Part shown: piece by piece, positions 14,126 to 25,800 of the stretch
How the letters are laid out: each line of letters starts with the position of its first letter
How positions within the stretch are numbered: position 1 is the first letter of the stretch
From: Impatiens glandulifera
Lineage: Eukaryota; Streptophyta; Magnoliopsida; Ericales; Balsaminaceae
Assembly: GCF_907164915.1 (NCBI RefSeq)
Contig: NC_061863.1
Coordinates: 65,200,864-65,264,863, forward strand
Reading direction: 5' to 3'
Length of the DNA: 64,000 bases
Notes under the pieces: model-generated
What the model was told of the DNA's origin: nothing
Database searches by the model: none
Seen by the model: only the letters and a program-made list of their open reading frames with translations
Made by a program: the position numbers and the translations under genes

Positions 14126-14131
14126 CACGTG
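14126..14131 (+). promoter_or_regulatory. G-box upstream of BAHD gene A
   Basis: A palindromic CACGTG sits about 290 bases upstream of the gene A start codon, a plausible bHLH/bZIP site. A G-box also lies upstream of gene D (57613-57618). Functional use is inferred only. Confidence 0.35.
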
Positions 14132-14368
14132 AAAGCCAAGAATTAAGCTTCAACCAAAAAAATATTATCATCAAACTCTTAAGTGGACGATGGCTATGAA
14201 AAGAGAAACCCCACTGCCTTGTTTCAAATTCTTAGTCAGAATCCACTAATGGTGTTTTCATGATTGATGTTTTTTCCAATGATATAATTATGACAAATTG
14301 CCCATGTAATATGTTGAAAACATTATTTGAAAAACTTAATTAGTCCATAAATTCTCTGATTCTCTAGC

Positions 14369-14412
14369 AAAAGAAAAGAAAAGAAAAGAAAAGAAAAGAA
14401 AAGAAAAGAAAG
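14369..14412 (+). repeat. (AAAAG)n microsatellite in the leader of BAHD gene A
   Basis: Eight uninterrupted AAAAG units plus a partial unit end five bases before the start codon. The location is almost certainly the 5' untranslated leader. Length change here could affect translation or promoter activity and would make a ready polymorphic marker. Confidence 0.9.
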
Positions 14413-14417
14413 GATCG

Positions 14418-15674
14418 ATGGAGGTTGTGGTGACATCTAGCGAGATAGTGAAACCGTCGAACCCAACACCACCCGACTTGCGCCGTTTACCACTTTCATT
14501 TCTCGATCAATTAACAGACCCCAATTTCATGACCCTAATCTTTTATTATGTCTCCACCCCCGACAGCTTTCGCCTGAAAACAGCCCTCTCCGACGCCCTT
14601 TCTCGATTCTACCCTCTTGCCGGCCGAGTCCAAGCCAACGATTCCGTCCAATGCAACGACCTAGGAATCCACTACCGCGAGGCTAAAGTCGGCGATCGTC
14701 ACCGCCTCATCGATGTCATCGAAAAATCTCAGCCGTCGGATATCAAGAGCTTGATCCCGCCGAAACCACCCAGCGATGACCACATCATGACCATCCAAGT
14801 CAACTTCTTTAGCTGCGGAGGCATCGCAATCGCAAACCTCTGTTCTCACAAAGTCATGGACGCGTCTTCTCTCATATCATTCGTTAACGCATGGGCCGCC
14901 ATCGCTAGAAACCACGACTTAAACTCCATACCATCCCCCAAATTCGACATGACCACCTTCTTCCCACCTCGAGAAGCTTCAATTTATTCCAGACGAACCG
15001 CAGATATCGAAAACAATGTTGTTTCAAGGAGGTTTATCTTCTCCGCCTCTGCACTTTCTCTTTTACGAGACAAATACAACAACAATAATAATAATAATAA
15101 TGTCCAACGCGGCCCGAGTCTGGTGGAGGCGTTATCCACGTTTATATGGACTCGATTCGTTCACGTTCACGTAAACAACAACAAATACGCGTTGATTCAG
15201 GCGGTGAATCTCCGAACAAGGATAAAACCGAACCTGCCGGAATCCTACTTCGGAAATCTGAGCTGGATTGCTTTGGCGTCTGCGGAAGGCGATACTAGCG
15301 GGTACGAGATGGTGAGGCGTATGAGGGAGTCAATTAAGAAGATAGACGTGGAATATATTGAGAAACTCAAGAATGGTGATCTTCAAATGGAGGAATTGGA
15401 GAAGCAAGAATTAACGGTGATGAGTTTCAGCGCCATGCATAAGTTTCCGATGAAGGAAGTGGATTTCGGCGTGGGGGAGCCTGTTTGGGTGAGCTTGGGG
15501 GGACTGAATATGAGGAATACTGTTCATTTTCTTCCCATGAAGAAGAAGATGTCAATCGAAGAAGAAGAAGATGGAGTGGAAGTGTGGATTAACCTAAAAG
15601 AAGAAGAAATGCATGGATTGGAAAAAGACACTGAATTCCTCTGTTTTGCTTCCCCTGTTTCTGGTTTGGCCTAA
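14418..15674 (+). CDS. BAHD acyltransferase A (vinorine synthase-like)
   Basis: BAHD enzymes move an acyl group from acyl-CoA to a hydroxyl or amine of a specialised metabolite in the cytosol. The single-exon frame encodes 418 residues, slightly shorter than the usual 430-460. The N-terminus (IVKPSNPTPPDLRRLPLSFLDQL) is typical of the clade with vinorine synthase and other alkaloid or terpenoid acetyltransferases. The catalytic motif HKVMD is at residues 144-148. The structural motif near the C-terminus is DFGVG at 349-353 instead of DFGWG. A run of eight Asn (221-228), from AAC/AAT codons, lies in the middle loop region. Gene B is its close paralogue: 57 of the first 70 residues match by my count. 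An AATAAA-like signal lies at about 15732. The substrate cannot be inferred. Confidence 0.93.
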   Translation: MEVVVTSSEIVKPSNPTPPDLRRLPLSFLDQLTDPNFMTLIFYYVSTPDSFRLKTALSDALSRFYPLAGRVQANDSVQCNDLGIHYREAKVGDRHRLIDVIEKSQPSDIKSLIPPKPPSDDHIMTIQVNFFSCGGIAIANLCSHKVMDASSLISFVNAWAAIARNHDLNSIPSPKFDMTTFFPPREASIYSRRTADIENNVVSRRFIFSASALSLLRDKYNNNNNNNNVQRGPSLVEALSTFIWTRFVHVHVNNNKYALIQAVNLRTRIKPNLPESYFGNLSWIALASAEGDTSGYEMVRRMRESIKKIDVEYIEKLKNGDLQMEELEKQELTVMSFSAMHKFPMKEVDFGVGEPVWVSLGGLNMRNTVHFLPMKKKMSIEEEEDGVEVWINLKEEEMHGLEKDTEFLCFASPVSGLA

Positions 15675-16429
15675 ATTATGTTTAATTATCTTATTGTTGA
15701 GATGTGTTTCAATTTCTAAATTTCAATTATAAATAAATAAATGTATTTTAATTAATACTTGGATGATCTAATAATTGAAAATGAGAATTAATTGAATAAA
15801 ATAAATTTATAGTGAGAACAACCAAAACTGCAAAATTTATTACAAAAAAAAATCTTTTATAAACAGGGCATTGTTTTATTTTTAACAAACTATATAGCCT
15901 AACCTTAATAATTTCCCTACCAAACAAAAACGATTTAATTTGAATACTCTTATATGAATTAGAATACAAGAGTATTAATTGGCTCCAATTAAAATTAAAA
16001 CTGCCAGATGTAACACTTGCAAGAACCTTGCTCAAATTCAATAGTTTTTTCAAAATTGAAATTTTAATTTGGCAACGATGCTTCTATGAATCCCAACACT
16101 TTATTACAAACTTTGTTCTTGAATATGTTATATTTATTACATGATATTCAAAAATAACCTCTCCATATAAAATAAGATAAAATAGAATATTTTATTTTTT
16201 TAACCACACTTCTTAGGTCTCTGCACACAATAACAATCCATATTTAAATTAAAATATTGTTATTAAAAATATAGTTAAAATACTTTATCATCGAAGTAGT
16301 TTAATGCAAGTTATTTTGAAATTTTATCCAAAACTCATATTTTATTTTATTCAATTTATTAAACAAAATAATTAATTAAAACCCAAATAACTTACCTTTT
16401 CATGATTTTTTTTCTTAAAAAAAACATAA
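15675..16429. other. 3' flank of BAHD gene A, AT-rich
   Basis: The first 60 bases probably form the 3' UTR, with overlapping AATAAA signals. The remainder is A/T-rich; a minus-strand frame at 15748-16053 has no recognisable domain and looks like chance. No gene supported. Confidence 0.5.
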
Positions 16430-17835
16430 TAATTATAATTATAATAAAAATAATAATTTTAATAGTAATTAATAATAATTAATTATAATAATAATACTAA
16501 AAAATAATAATAATAATTATAACAAAAATAAAAATAATTATTAATTTTATTATTATTGGTAAAAAATAGAAATTAATTAATTTTTGGACTACAAATACCA
16601 ATAAAATAAAAATACTTAATTATAATAATATTAATAAGAAAAATAATAATTAATATCATAAAATAATTAATAAAATAATAAAAAATTTAAGTTAATAATA
16701 AAATAAAATAATAATGAAATATAAATATAAATATCTATAATAATAAAAATAAATAATAATAATAATAATGAAAAATATTAAAATATAATAATAATAATAA
16801 AACAATAAAAAATAATTATAATAATAATGATAAAAAATAATAATAATTATTTATAAAAGATAAAAACAATAATATTAATTGAAAATAATAATAAAATGAA
16901 TAAAAATAATAATACAAACAATTCTATTAATAATAATAATAAATAATAATAATCCTTAATAATAAAAACAATAATTATTGTAATTATTATTTATTATATA
17001 ATTAAAAAATTATATTATTAGGATTATTTTTATTATTTATTTTGTTTTTATTATTATTATTATTTATAATTATTTATTATTATTATTATAATTGTTTTTA
17101 TTATTAATATTTCTTTTATTTATTATTATTATTATAATTTTTATTTTTATTATTTATTTTATTAATTTTATTATTATTAAATTTAGTGTGATTATTATTA
17201 TTATTATTGGTTTTATTGTTATTATTATTGGTTTTATTATTATTATTATTTTATTATTCTTTTTTATTATTTATTATTATTTATATTTATATTAATATTA
17301 TTTTATTTTTATTATAAATATTTATATTTTGTTTATCCATTTAAAATTTTAAAGTATATAATCTTGTAAATTCCATATAACATAATCTTGACAATTTAAT
17401 AGTCATCCATAAAAAATAAATAAATTAAAAGGTTATAATTATTTTTAAATATTATTTTTAATAATAGTTTTATTATTATTATATTGGTTTTATTATTAGT
17501 GTTATTAATTTTTATTATTATTTTTTAAATTTTTATTATTTATTATTATTTTATTATTATAATTTTTTTAATTTGGTTTGATTATTATTATTATTAGTAT
17601 TTTTATTTTTATTATCTTTATTATTCATTCTATTAACTTTATTATTATTGTGATTATTAATTTTTATTATTATTAGAATTATTTTTATTATTGGTTTTAT
17701 GATTATTAATTTTTTATTGTTATTATCATTATTTTTATTATTACAACCTTTTCTTTTTTTTTTCCTTTTTATTATTATTATTTCTTTATTTATATTATTT
17801 TTTTTAAATCTTTATTTTTTATTATTATTAGTTTG

Positions 17836-17894
<59 letters not shown>

Positions 17895-19935
17895 GATGAT
17901 GATTTGTGATTGTTATTATTTATTTTATTATTATTACTATGATTTGTGATTGTTATTATTTATTATTATTATTAGTATTGTTTTTTTAATTATTAAATTT
18001 TAAATTATTAGTTTTTTTTATCTTTTTAATAATTTTATTATTAATTATTAATTTTATCTATTAATATTAAAGTTATGGTATATATATTAATATTAAAGGA
18101 TTTTATTATTTTTATAATTATTATTAGTTTGATTATTATTATTTTTTTTTTATTATTATTTTTATTAATAATTTTAATATTATTATTATTATTAATATTA
18201 TTTTGATTGTTATTGGTTTTATCAGTATTATTTTATTATTATTATTATTTATTTTATTAATATTATTATTATTTTATTATTAATATTATTATTATATTTA
18301 TTATTAATAGGATTATTTTTATTATTATTGTTTTTATTATTATTATTACTATTTTTCTATTTATTTTTATTTTTATTATTATTTTACAATTATTATTATA
18401 TTTTATTATTATTTTTATTTTTTTTATTATCTTTATTATTCATTTTATTAATTTATTAATTTTATTATTATTATTTATTATTATTATTATTATAATTAGT
18501 ATTATTTTTTATTAATATTATTCATTTTATTATTATTTTTATTTATATTTTTATTTGTTTGATTATTAATTTTTTTATTGTTATTATTATTAATTTGATT
18601 ATTATTATTTTTAAATCTTTATTTTTTTATTATTAGTTTGATTATTATTATTAATATTTTTTTATTATTATTATATTTATTATTCATTTTAATAATTTTA
18701 TTATTATTATGTGAGATTGTTATTATTTTTTTTATTATTGTTATAATTATTGATATTTGATTTTCAATCAAATGAAAAAGATGTTGACAAATTATTGTTC
18801 TAATTCTAGTAATATTTATAATTCAAATTCACACATTATTAATTTATTTTCAAAATAATTAAAAATTAGAATTATTAAAAATATATATATTTTTTATTTT
18901 TATAATTATTTTTTTATTAGTATTATTTTTTATTTTTTATTATTATAGTCATTATTATTATCATTATTATTGATTAAAATATTATTATTATTATTTTTAT
19001 TTTTATTGTTATTGATTTTAGTATTATTTTATTTTTATTATTATTATTATTATTATTGATTTTATTAATATTATTGATTTCATTTTTTTTTAAATTTTAT
19101 TATTATAATTATTTATTATTTTTATATTATTATTAGTATTATATTTATTATTAATAGGATTATTATTATTATTATTATTTTGATTATTATTAATCTTTTG
19201 ATTGTTTTTAATTTATTTTTATTGTTATTATTATTATTATATTTGTATTATTGTTATTATTATTAATATTATTTATTGTTATTAGTATTACTAATTTTTT
19301 CTTTTTCTTTTTATTATTACTATTATTATTATTTATTATTGTTATAATTATTATTATTATTTTCTTTTATTATTATTATCATCATATTACAATTATTATT
19401 ATTATTTTTTAAAAAATATTATTATTTATTATTTTATTATTATTATTGTTTTATTATTATATTTTTTTGTTATTGGTTTGATTATTATTATATTTATTAT
19501 TATTATTATTTGTTTTATTAGTATTATTTTTAATATTATTGTTGGTTTGTATTTATTATTATTAGTAATATTATTTTTATTTTTATTATTATTAGGATTA
19601 GTTTTATTATTATTGGTTTTATTATTTTAATATTATTATTTGTAGTATTATTTTTATTATTGTTGTTTTATTATTATTTTTCTATTTCTTTTTTTATTAA
19701 TATTGTTGTCTTTTTATTATTAGTTTTATTTATACTTTTATTGTTATTGTTATTATTAATTTTTATTATTTATTATTGTTTTTGTTATTATTATTTTTTT
19801 TTTTGTTTTTGTTATCTCAAACTTTTTCACATAACCAAAATAAAGGAATAATAATAATTATTATTATTATTAATTTTTTTATTATTGATATTAGTTTTAT
19901 TAAGATTATTATTATTTATTATTATAATATTTGAT
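16430..19935. repeat. 3.5-kb degenerate AAT/ATT trinucleotide domain with strand switch
   Basis: Almost the whole interval consists of AAT, ATT and TTA triplets with scattered substitutions. From 16430 to about 17000 the plus strand is AAT-rich (A-biased); from about 17000 onward it is ATT-rich (T-biased), so the two halves are roughly inverted relative to each other. A near-pure (ATT) tract of about 20 units spans 17838-17893. A short ordinary AT segment interrupts near 18760-18880. Open frames here encode only Ile/Phe/Leu/Tyr runs and are not genes. Confidence 0.9.
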
Positions 19936-20155
19936 GTAACCTTGCTTATTAGTTAATTATTTTATTTTTTCAACTTATTTACTAAACATTCAATTTTATT
20001 TATAAGTAGTAATTTATTTGTAAAAATTATTATATCAAACTTATTGTAATCGTGAATCAGCTAACCATTTATATATATATCATCTTTGATTCCAATTGAA
20101 AGCTGAATTTGGATCAAATAATCCAATTTACCCATGATCAAACAAGTTAGTGTTG

Positions 20156-20192
<37 letters not shown>

Positions 20193-21299
20193 GTGTTTTA
20201 ATTCAAGTTATTTTTTTCAGTTTATTCTCTATATATACGCTTTAATACTATTTTATCTTATTTAAATTGCTAGCGATTTGTGTGTAAAATGTTTAAACAT
20301 TTGGGTTTATTTGTCAAAACACTCAGCGCAACTACCATATGTATATCAACTTATTACACATATGTAAGCTGATCAAACTAGTCCTCTATCTATTTTAGAA
20401 CATGTGTCCTAAATCCTAAATCATTATACACAAGACCAATGGAATCTGACTAAGAATGGATTAGAAATAAGGTAGTGGGATTCTCTTTTCAAAGCCATCC
20501 ACTAAAAGGGTTTAATGGGTTTCTAATTTTATTGTAGGTAAGGTTGAAATGGCCAGTGAACATAGATTTAATGATATAACAAATTAAAGAAAAGAACACT
20601 TATTTAATGATTAGTGACACTTTTAAATTTCATAATAATTAATATATTAGCACCACTCTTTTTATATATAATGTGGTATTAATGATGAAAAAAAATCTTA
20701 GGCCCTATTCCACAGTGCAATGGAAAAGGGACAACGGAATGATTTTAATTATGAAAGATAAACAAAATCAAAACCCTAAAATGCTAAGTGAAGTCAATTA
20801 TGAATGTAAGAAGAATAAAAAATCCAAATTTTCTTTAATTATTATACACCTTTAACTAACAAATTTTGACTTTAAGTTGATTCGACCTCTTAGGATGACC
20901 ATTGAATGCACTATAATCAATTCAATCATTCAAAAAAAGAAGAAAATAAATTCTATGAGTTGTCTTTAGTAATTATGTGATCATTTTGGTCCCTATTTAT
21001 TTATATTTTAATTTGATTGAGTAATTTTATTACTCACGGGTTTGGTTGTGAACAATGATTTCATTAGGTTTGTGGATCATTTGATTATTTAGTGAAGAAA
21101 TTAAACAATTTAAAATGAATGTTTAAGTGACAAACAACAATATTAAATTAAAATGATAATCAACTAATAAAGTTTAATCACAATAAATCTAAATTCTTAT
21201 GGTTAAAGTGTGAGTGTTGTAATAATATATTTTTTTAACTACATCCAAGCCTAATAAAAAATAGAGACTTAACTTAACAAGGCTGACAATTTTAGGATG
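19936..21299. other. intergenic spacer with inverted copy of a gene A promoter segment
   Basis: Contains a pure (AT) tract at about 20158-20189. The segment 20440-20510, read in reverse complement, closely resembles 14185-14255 upstream of BAHD gene A: both contain GTGGA..ATGGCT..GAAAAGAGAA and CTTAGTCAGA..TCCA in the same order. No coding sequence is recognised. Confidence 0.6.
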
Positions 21300-22483
21300 T
21301 AAATATTAGAGTAATGATAGGGGGAGCGAAAAATATGTAGCGAATGGGGCAGCGAACTAAGTGGAGTGCTGATTAGACATGCTGACTCATTATTTATTTA
21401 TTTCTCTTTTATATTTATTAATAATATTCTCTCTTCTTATTAATTACATTTTTTCTCTCTCTCTCTTAAATAAGACGCATTCAATAAAAATAATAATTTT
21501 TTATTATTAAAAAACACTTAATAATTTATCTTTTTAATATTTATTATTATAAATATTCTTTTTTTTTAAATTATTGTAAATGTCACTATAAACACGCATT
21601 TTAATTATTTTTCTCTCTCAATAATTTGTTTTCTTTTATTTATTGAAAAATATAAATTTTATTTTCAATAATAAAAATGACTCAAATTAAAATAAATAAT
21701 AATTAATTGTGTTAATTAAAATTTATATATAAGAGAATAAAAAAAATATTTTTTAATTCAATTAATTAATTTTATCATATATCCATTTAATAATATATAT
21801 TAATAATAAAAACAAAAATTATTAATCATTTCAACGGATTGATTCTCTTTTTTAAACTCTTAAGTGTTATTTCTCTCTCTTTTCTCTCCTTAAAAATCTC
21901 TTTCTTTTCATGTCAGTTCATCTTCGGGATTTATTAGAAACTCAATCAACAACATTCAACTTGCACACCATGTTAGTTATTCTCTCTTAGTGGTATTTTA
22001 TCTATGTTGAATATTAGTTGTTGGTGATTTGAGTTGTATCTATCTTGAATATTAGTAGTTTGTAACACGATTAATTATTATTTATTTTAATTTGAGTCAT
22101 TTTTATTATTGAAAATAAAATTTATATTTTTCAATAAATAAAAGAAAACAAATTATTGAGAGAGAAAAATAATTAAAATGCGCGTTTATAGTGACATTTA
22201 CAATAATTTAAAAAAATATATTTATAATAATAAATATTAAAGAGATAGATTATTAAGTGTTTTTTAATAATAAAAAATTAATATTTTTATTGAATGCGTC
22301 TTATTTAAGAATTTAAGAGGGAGAGGGAGAAAATGTAATTAATAAGAAGAGAGAGAATATTATTAATAAATATAAAAGAGAAATAAATAAATAATGAGTC
22401 AGCAGTCTAATCAGCACTCCACGTAGTTCGCTGCCCCATTCGCTACATATTTTTCGCTCCCCCTATCATTACTCTAAATATTA
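21300..22483. mobile_element. Mutator-like element (TIR-MULE) with 9-bp target duplication
   Basis: The element runs from 21309 to 22474 (1166 bp). Its ends are GAGTAATGATAGGGGGAGCG and the exact reverse complement. The inverted repeats extend inward about 410 bp (about 21309-21720 and 22064-22474) with small differences. TAAATATTA is present directly outside both ends (21300-21308 and 22475-22483), a perfect 9-bp duplication typical of the Mutator superfamily. About 345 bp of unique sequence lies between the arms, with no transposase; the copy is non-autonomous. Similar end sequences occur on a small element at 58531-58715. Confidence 0.9.
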
Positions 22484-24699
22484 TAAGTAAACATGATATT
22501 TTAGTGTGAAAATATTTATTCCTATTTACTGTTTTTATTCTATTGCTATTAACAAAAGAAAATAACAATTTTATTATTATTTATCAGTGTCCAAAATAAT
22601 AGCAATGACTATAGAAAGAATTCAAATATAATTTTTTTATTGATATTTAAGAACAATAATTTAAACAATAAAAAACATTCTATTAATTATACTATGATGC
22701 GTTGTACGATTATAATATAATGTTTCAAATATTAACATATAAAAACAATTTTTTTAAAGTAATAAAATATGTTAATTTACAAATTTTCTTTATTATGTTC
22801 ACTCTAATGTGTTTAATTTATTTTGAACTAATTTAATTTAGTTATATAGTTTTGGTGTTGATATCTACACATATTTTCTACACAACCTCTAGTTAATCTA
22901 TTTTGATATATATATATTGAAAAAATTAAAATTTTATTTTAATTACATATTTAATTTAAATAAAATTTTTATATATTTGTTATCAAAACAAAACTTATAT
23001 GTTTTTTTATTAATATGCTCGATATATATTACATAAAAATAATAATTCATTATCACTACCTGATATAAATGAGTAATTATATCAAATACATATTTTGCTA
23101 TGCAAACTTTACATATATATAATAAATTATAATAATTTGGCTCATCATTTTTAATTATATATGATTATTCAAAAAAATTTAAGAGAATAAAGAAATTAAA
23201 GATTAATTATTATTATGATATATTTTAATTAAAATGTAATCCTAGCAATAGAATATTTGTTATGTTATTTATTATTAAAATAAAATATAAATCTAAAAAA
23301 CATTATAATAATTAATAGAGTAATGTTAGAGTGAGCAAAATATATTTGTGACGCCAGTTGGAATTGTTAAACTGTAAATGATTAGTTTATCTCTTTTTAA
23401 TATTTTATTATTAAATATATTATTTCTCTTTTCTATTGATAACTGTTTATCTTTCTTTACTATTGACAAATTTTAAAATGTAAATTCATATACTTTTTCA
23501 TAACTTATTGTTTATATTTTAAAATTAACAATAATAAAAAGAATAAATCAAATTTACTAACTTTTAATTATAAAATATATATATGAAATTTTATTTTATT
23601 TTGTATGTTTTAAAGAATTATAGTTTATTATCAAATACTTTATTTCCAATTAATCTTACAATGTATACTGCCATCTTTTCTTGGATACCATTTTTATTTT
23701 ACCCTGACCCTGAATATTCAAATATTTGGATACGTTTTATATTAACAATATAATTAGATGAGATACATCTATCTTCAAAATTATATATTTAATTTAAATA
23801 TATTCTTATATTTTAGACTAAACATTTTAAGTAATTATATATTATTTTATATACCTGTTATAACAAGAAAGACAATTTATACTAACACTTATGTACTACA
23901 AACACATAACTCAATGAAACAACTTGTGCATTTAGATTTTGATTTTGATTTCGATATTGACATTTAATTATGTTTTATTTATTTATAAAATATTGTTATT
24001 ATTAAGATTCTAACAAAAAATACTGTGTAAATATAAAATTTTGATTAAACATATTAGATGAAATTAATTTTAAAAATATTAAATTCACAATAAATTAAAT
24101 TTAAAACTGAATATATTAAATTTTATGAAACTAAAAAAATAAGAGTTTAAAATGTCAAACTATAAATTAAATAACATTATAATATTTAAATTATAACTAA
24201 AATAATATTCTTATATTAAATAATAAAATTTATTTTATCAATTAAAATTTAAATAAGTTATATGATCAATTAGACAAAAACAAGAAGACGTTGAAATAAA
24301 CTCAAAATTAATCAAACAAACCAGGACAAATAAAAAAAAAAAAAAAATTGGATAGAGAGGATGTAAATATTATTTTTTCATATAAAATATATTTAATATA
24401 TATATTTATAGATAGATATACACAATTTAAAATTAATAAATTAGTAACTTGGGGAACAAATACTCATTCTAATTGGGATGGAAAAATATATATGGATATT
24501 GATACTTAAATTTTAAATATTAATGAGTTCTAGAATTAATATGAACATTTGTCATTTTTAATTCAAAAGTATAACTTGAGTTTGGATTGTTTTTGGCGCA
24601 TATCTTTTGTCGAGACTAACCTGTTTCATATCTGGTTTAACTATGAATAACCAAACAAAAAAAAAAATTCATTCGTAAATCAAAATTTTCAAATAATAG
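22484..24699. other. AT-rich intergenic spacer, nothing recognised
   Basis: Very AT-rich with many short ATAT and A/T runs. At about 23320 AGAGTAATGTTAGAGTGAGC resembles the MULE end described at 21309 but no partner was found. Open frames such as 23758-23967 show no domain and are probably chance. Confidence 0.5.
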
Positions 24700-25540
24700 G
24701 AATATAAAATGTCAATCATTAATCCTTCGCCTAGCTATGTACGGAAGAATCCCAAGCTCTAGCCAATGATCATTCAATTCTCTAGGAGAAACTTCGGAAG
24801 GAAAATTCATACATGTCCATATCTCTTCTTCTGTGCGCGCATTTGTAAACAGAATTGGAAGAAAATTATTTGTTACTACATACTACTCATCATCCTCCCG
24901 ATGATTTTTGGCTTTACTTATTCATGCATGAGAGAAACTGACATGGAGCTAGGAATAGAGAAACCAAACAGACGGCAACGGCTTCCCTAGCTAGGAACTA
25001 CGCCTAATATCAGAATTGTCCTATAATTATGAGAGGTCTTGCGATTCTTATTCGGCCGATCTATGATCGATGTTCTAAATATAATTATCAATATGACAAG
25101 TCTTCTAAATCACTCATTTCTCAACGGTTCTTATCTATCCATTGCATAAGAAAAAGCTCAAAATAACCGAACAAATCGCGTTCAATTTGGACAAAAAAGA
25201 AATTGAAGCTAAAAGCAAGTGGAATACCAGGATGCTGCGGTGGACGGACAGGGATGTGGATTCTGACGGCGGTGAGAAGATTAATATATGCGTGGGCCAA
25301 TTCGGAGTATAAATGCTGATGATGATCGGAATCCTCTTCCAAAAGATTCAGCGGCGGAGGGAAAATAAAATTAAAAAAAACTGTTATTTAACTCACTATC
25401 AGCAGCGTCGACATTATCGTCGACATATCAGCTACGCGGATAATCGTTCTAAAAATGTAGTGGGAAAACCTGAATATCAGCGACAACGTTTATGGGCGGT
25501 CAATCCACAATTCGACCTAAGTACTCATTTACTCTAATAT
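24700..25540 (-). other. higher-complexity island, possible gene fragment
   Basis: This interval has normal base complexity and CG-containing words, unlike the surrounding AT-rich DNA. On the minus strand 25342-25233 reads an open segment LYSELAHAYINLLTAVRIHI followed by PVRPPQHPG and then a possible GT donor. It has no in-frame ATG and I do not recognise a family. A TATA-like ATATATATTA lies just upstream at about 25537-25548. It may be an exon of a decayed gene, a non-coding transcript or old transposon DNA. Confidence 0.3.
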
Positions 25541-25748
25541 ATATATCCAAATTATTCATAGCTCTTCACCCGACAATCCGGACACTTTAAAAATTAAGCA
25601 TCATTTTAAGTTCGAAACACACATATATTATTTTTAAGTATATATGAACGGGACAACCCGCAATCTAACCCAAATATTCATTTACTCTCTCATATATATC
25701 CAAATTAACCACGTCTCAAACCCGACAATCTAAATCCTTTAAAAATTA

Positions 25749-25798
<50 letters not shown>

Positions 25799-25800
25799 AT
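25490..25800 (-). repeat. degenerate copies of the Helitron unit
   Basis: Two partial, diverged copies of the segment that forms the tandem arrays at 36.2-37.2 kb and 46.8-47.9 kb are seen here. Shared words include ACCCGACAATCCGGACACTT, TTTAAAAATTAA, ATTCATTTACTCT and ATCCAAATTAACCAC. A pure (AT) tract at about 25753-25793 ends the block. Confidence 0.65.

Noticed and set aside
17092..19851. Open frames of 60-70 codons in the ATT domain, looking like hydrophobic membrane peptides
   Set aside because: They consist of Ile/Phe/Leu/Tyr runs produced by ATT/TTA triplets; codon content is that of the repeat, with no conserved pattern.
23315..23345. Possible third MULE terminus (AGAGTAATGTTAGAGTGAGC)
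   Set aside because: No inverted partner or 9-bp duplication found nearby; may be chance or a fragment.
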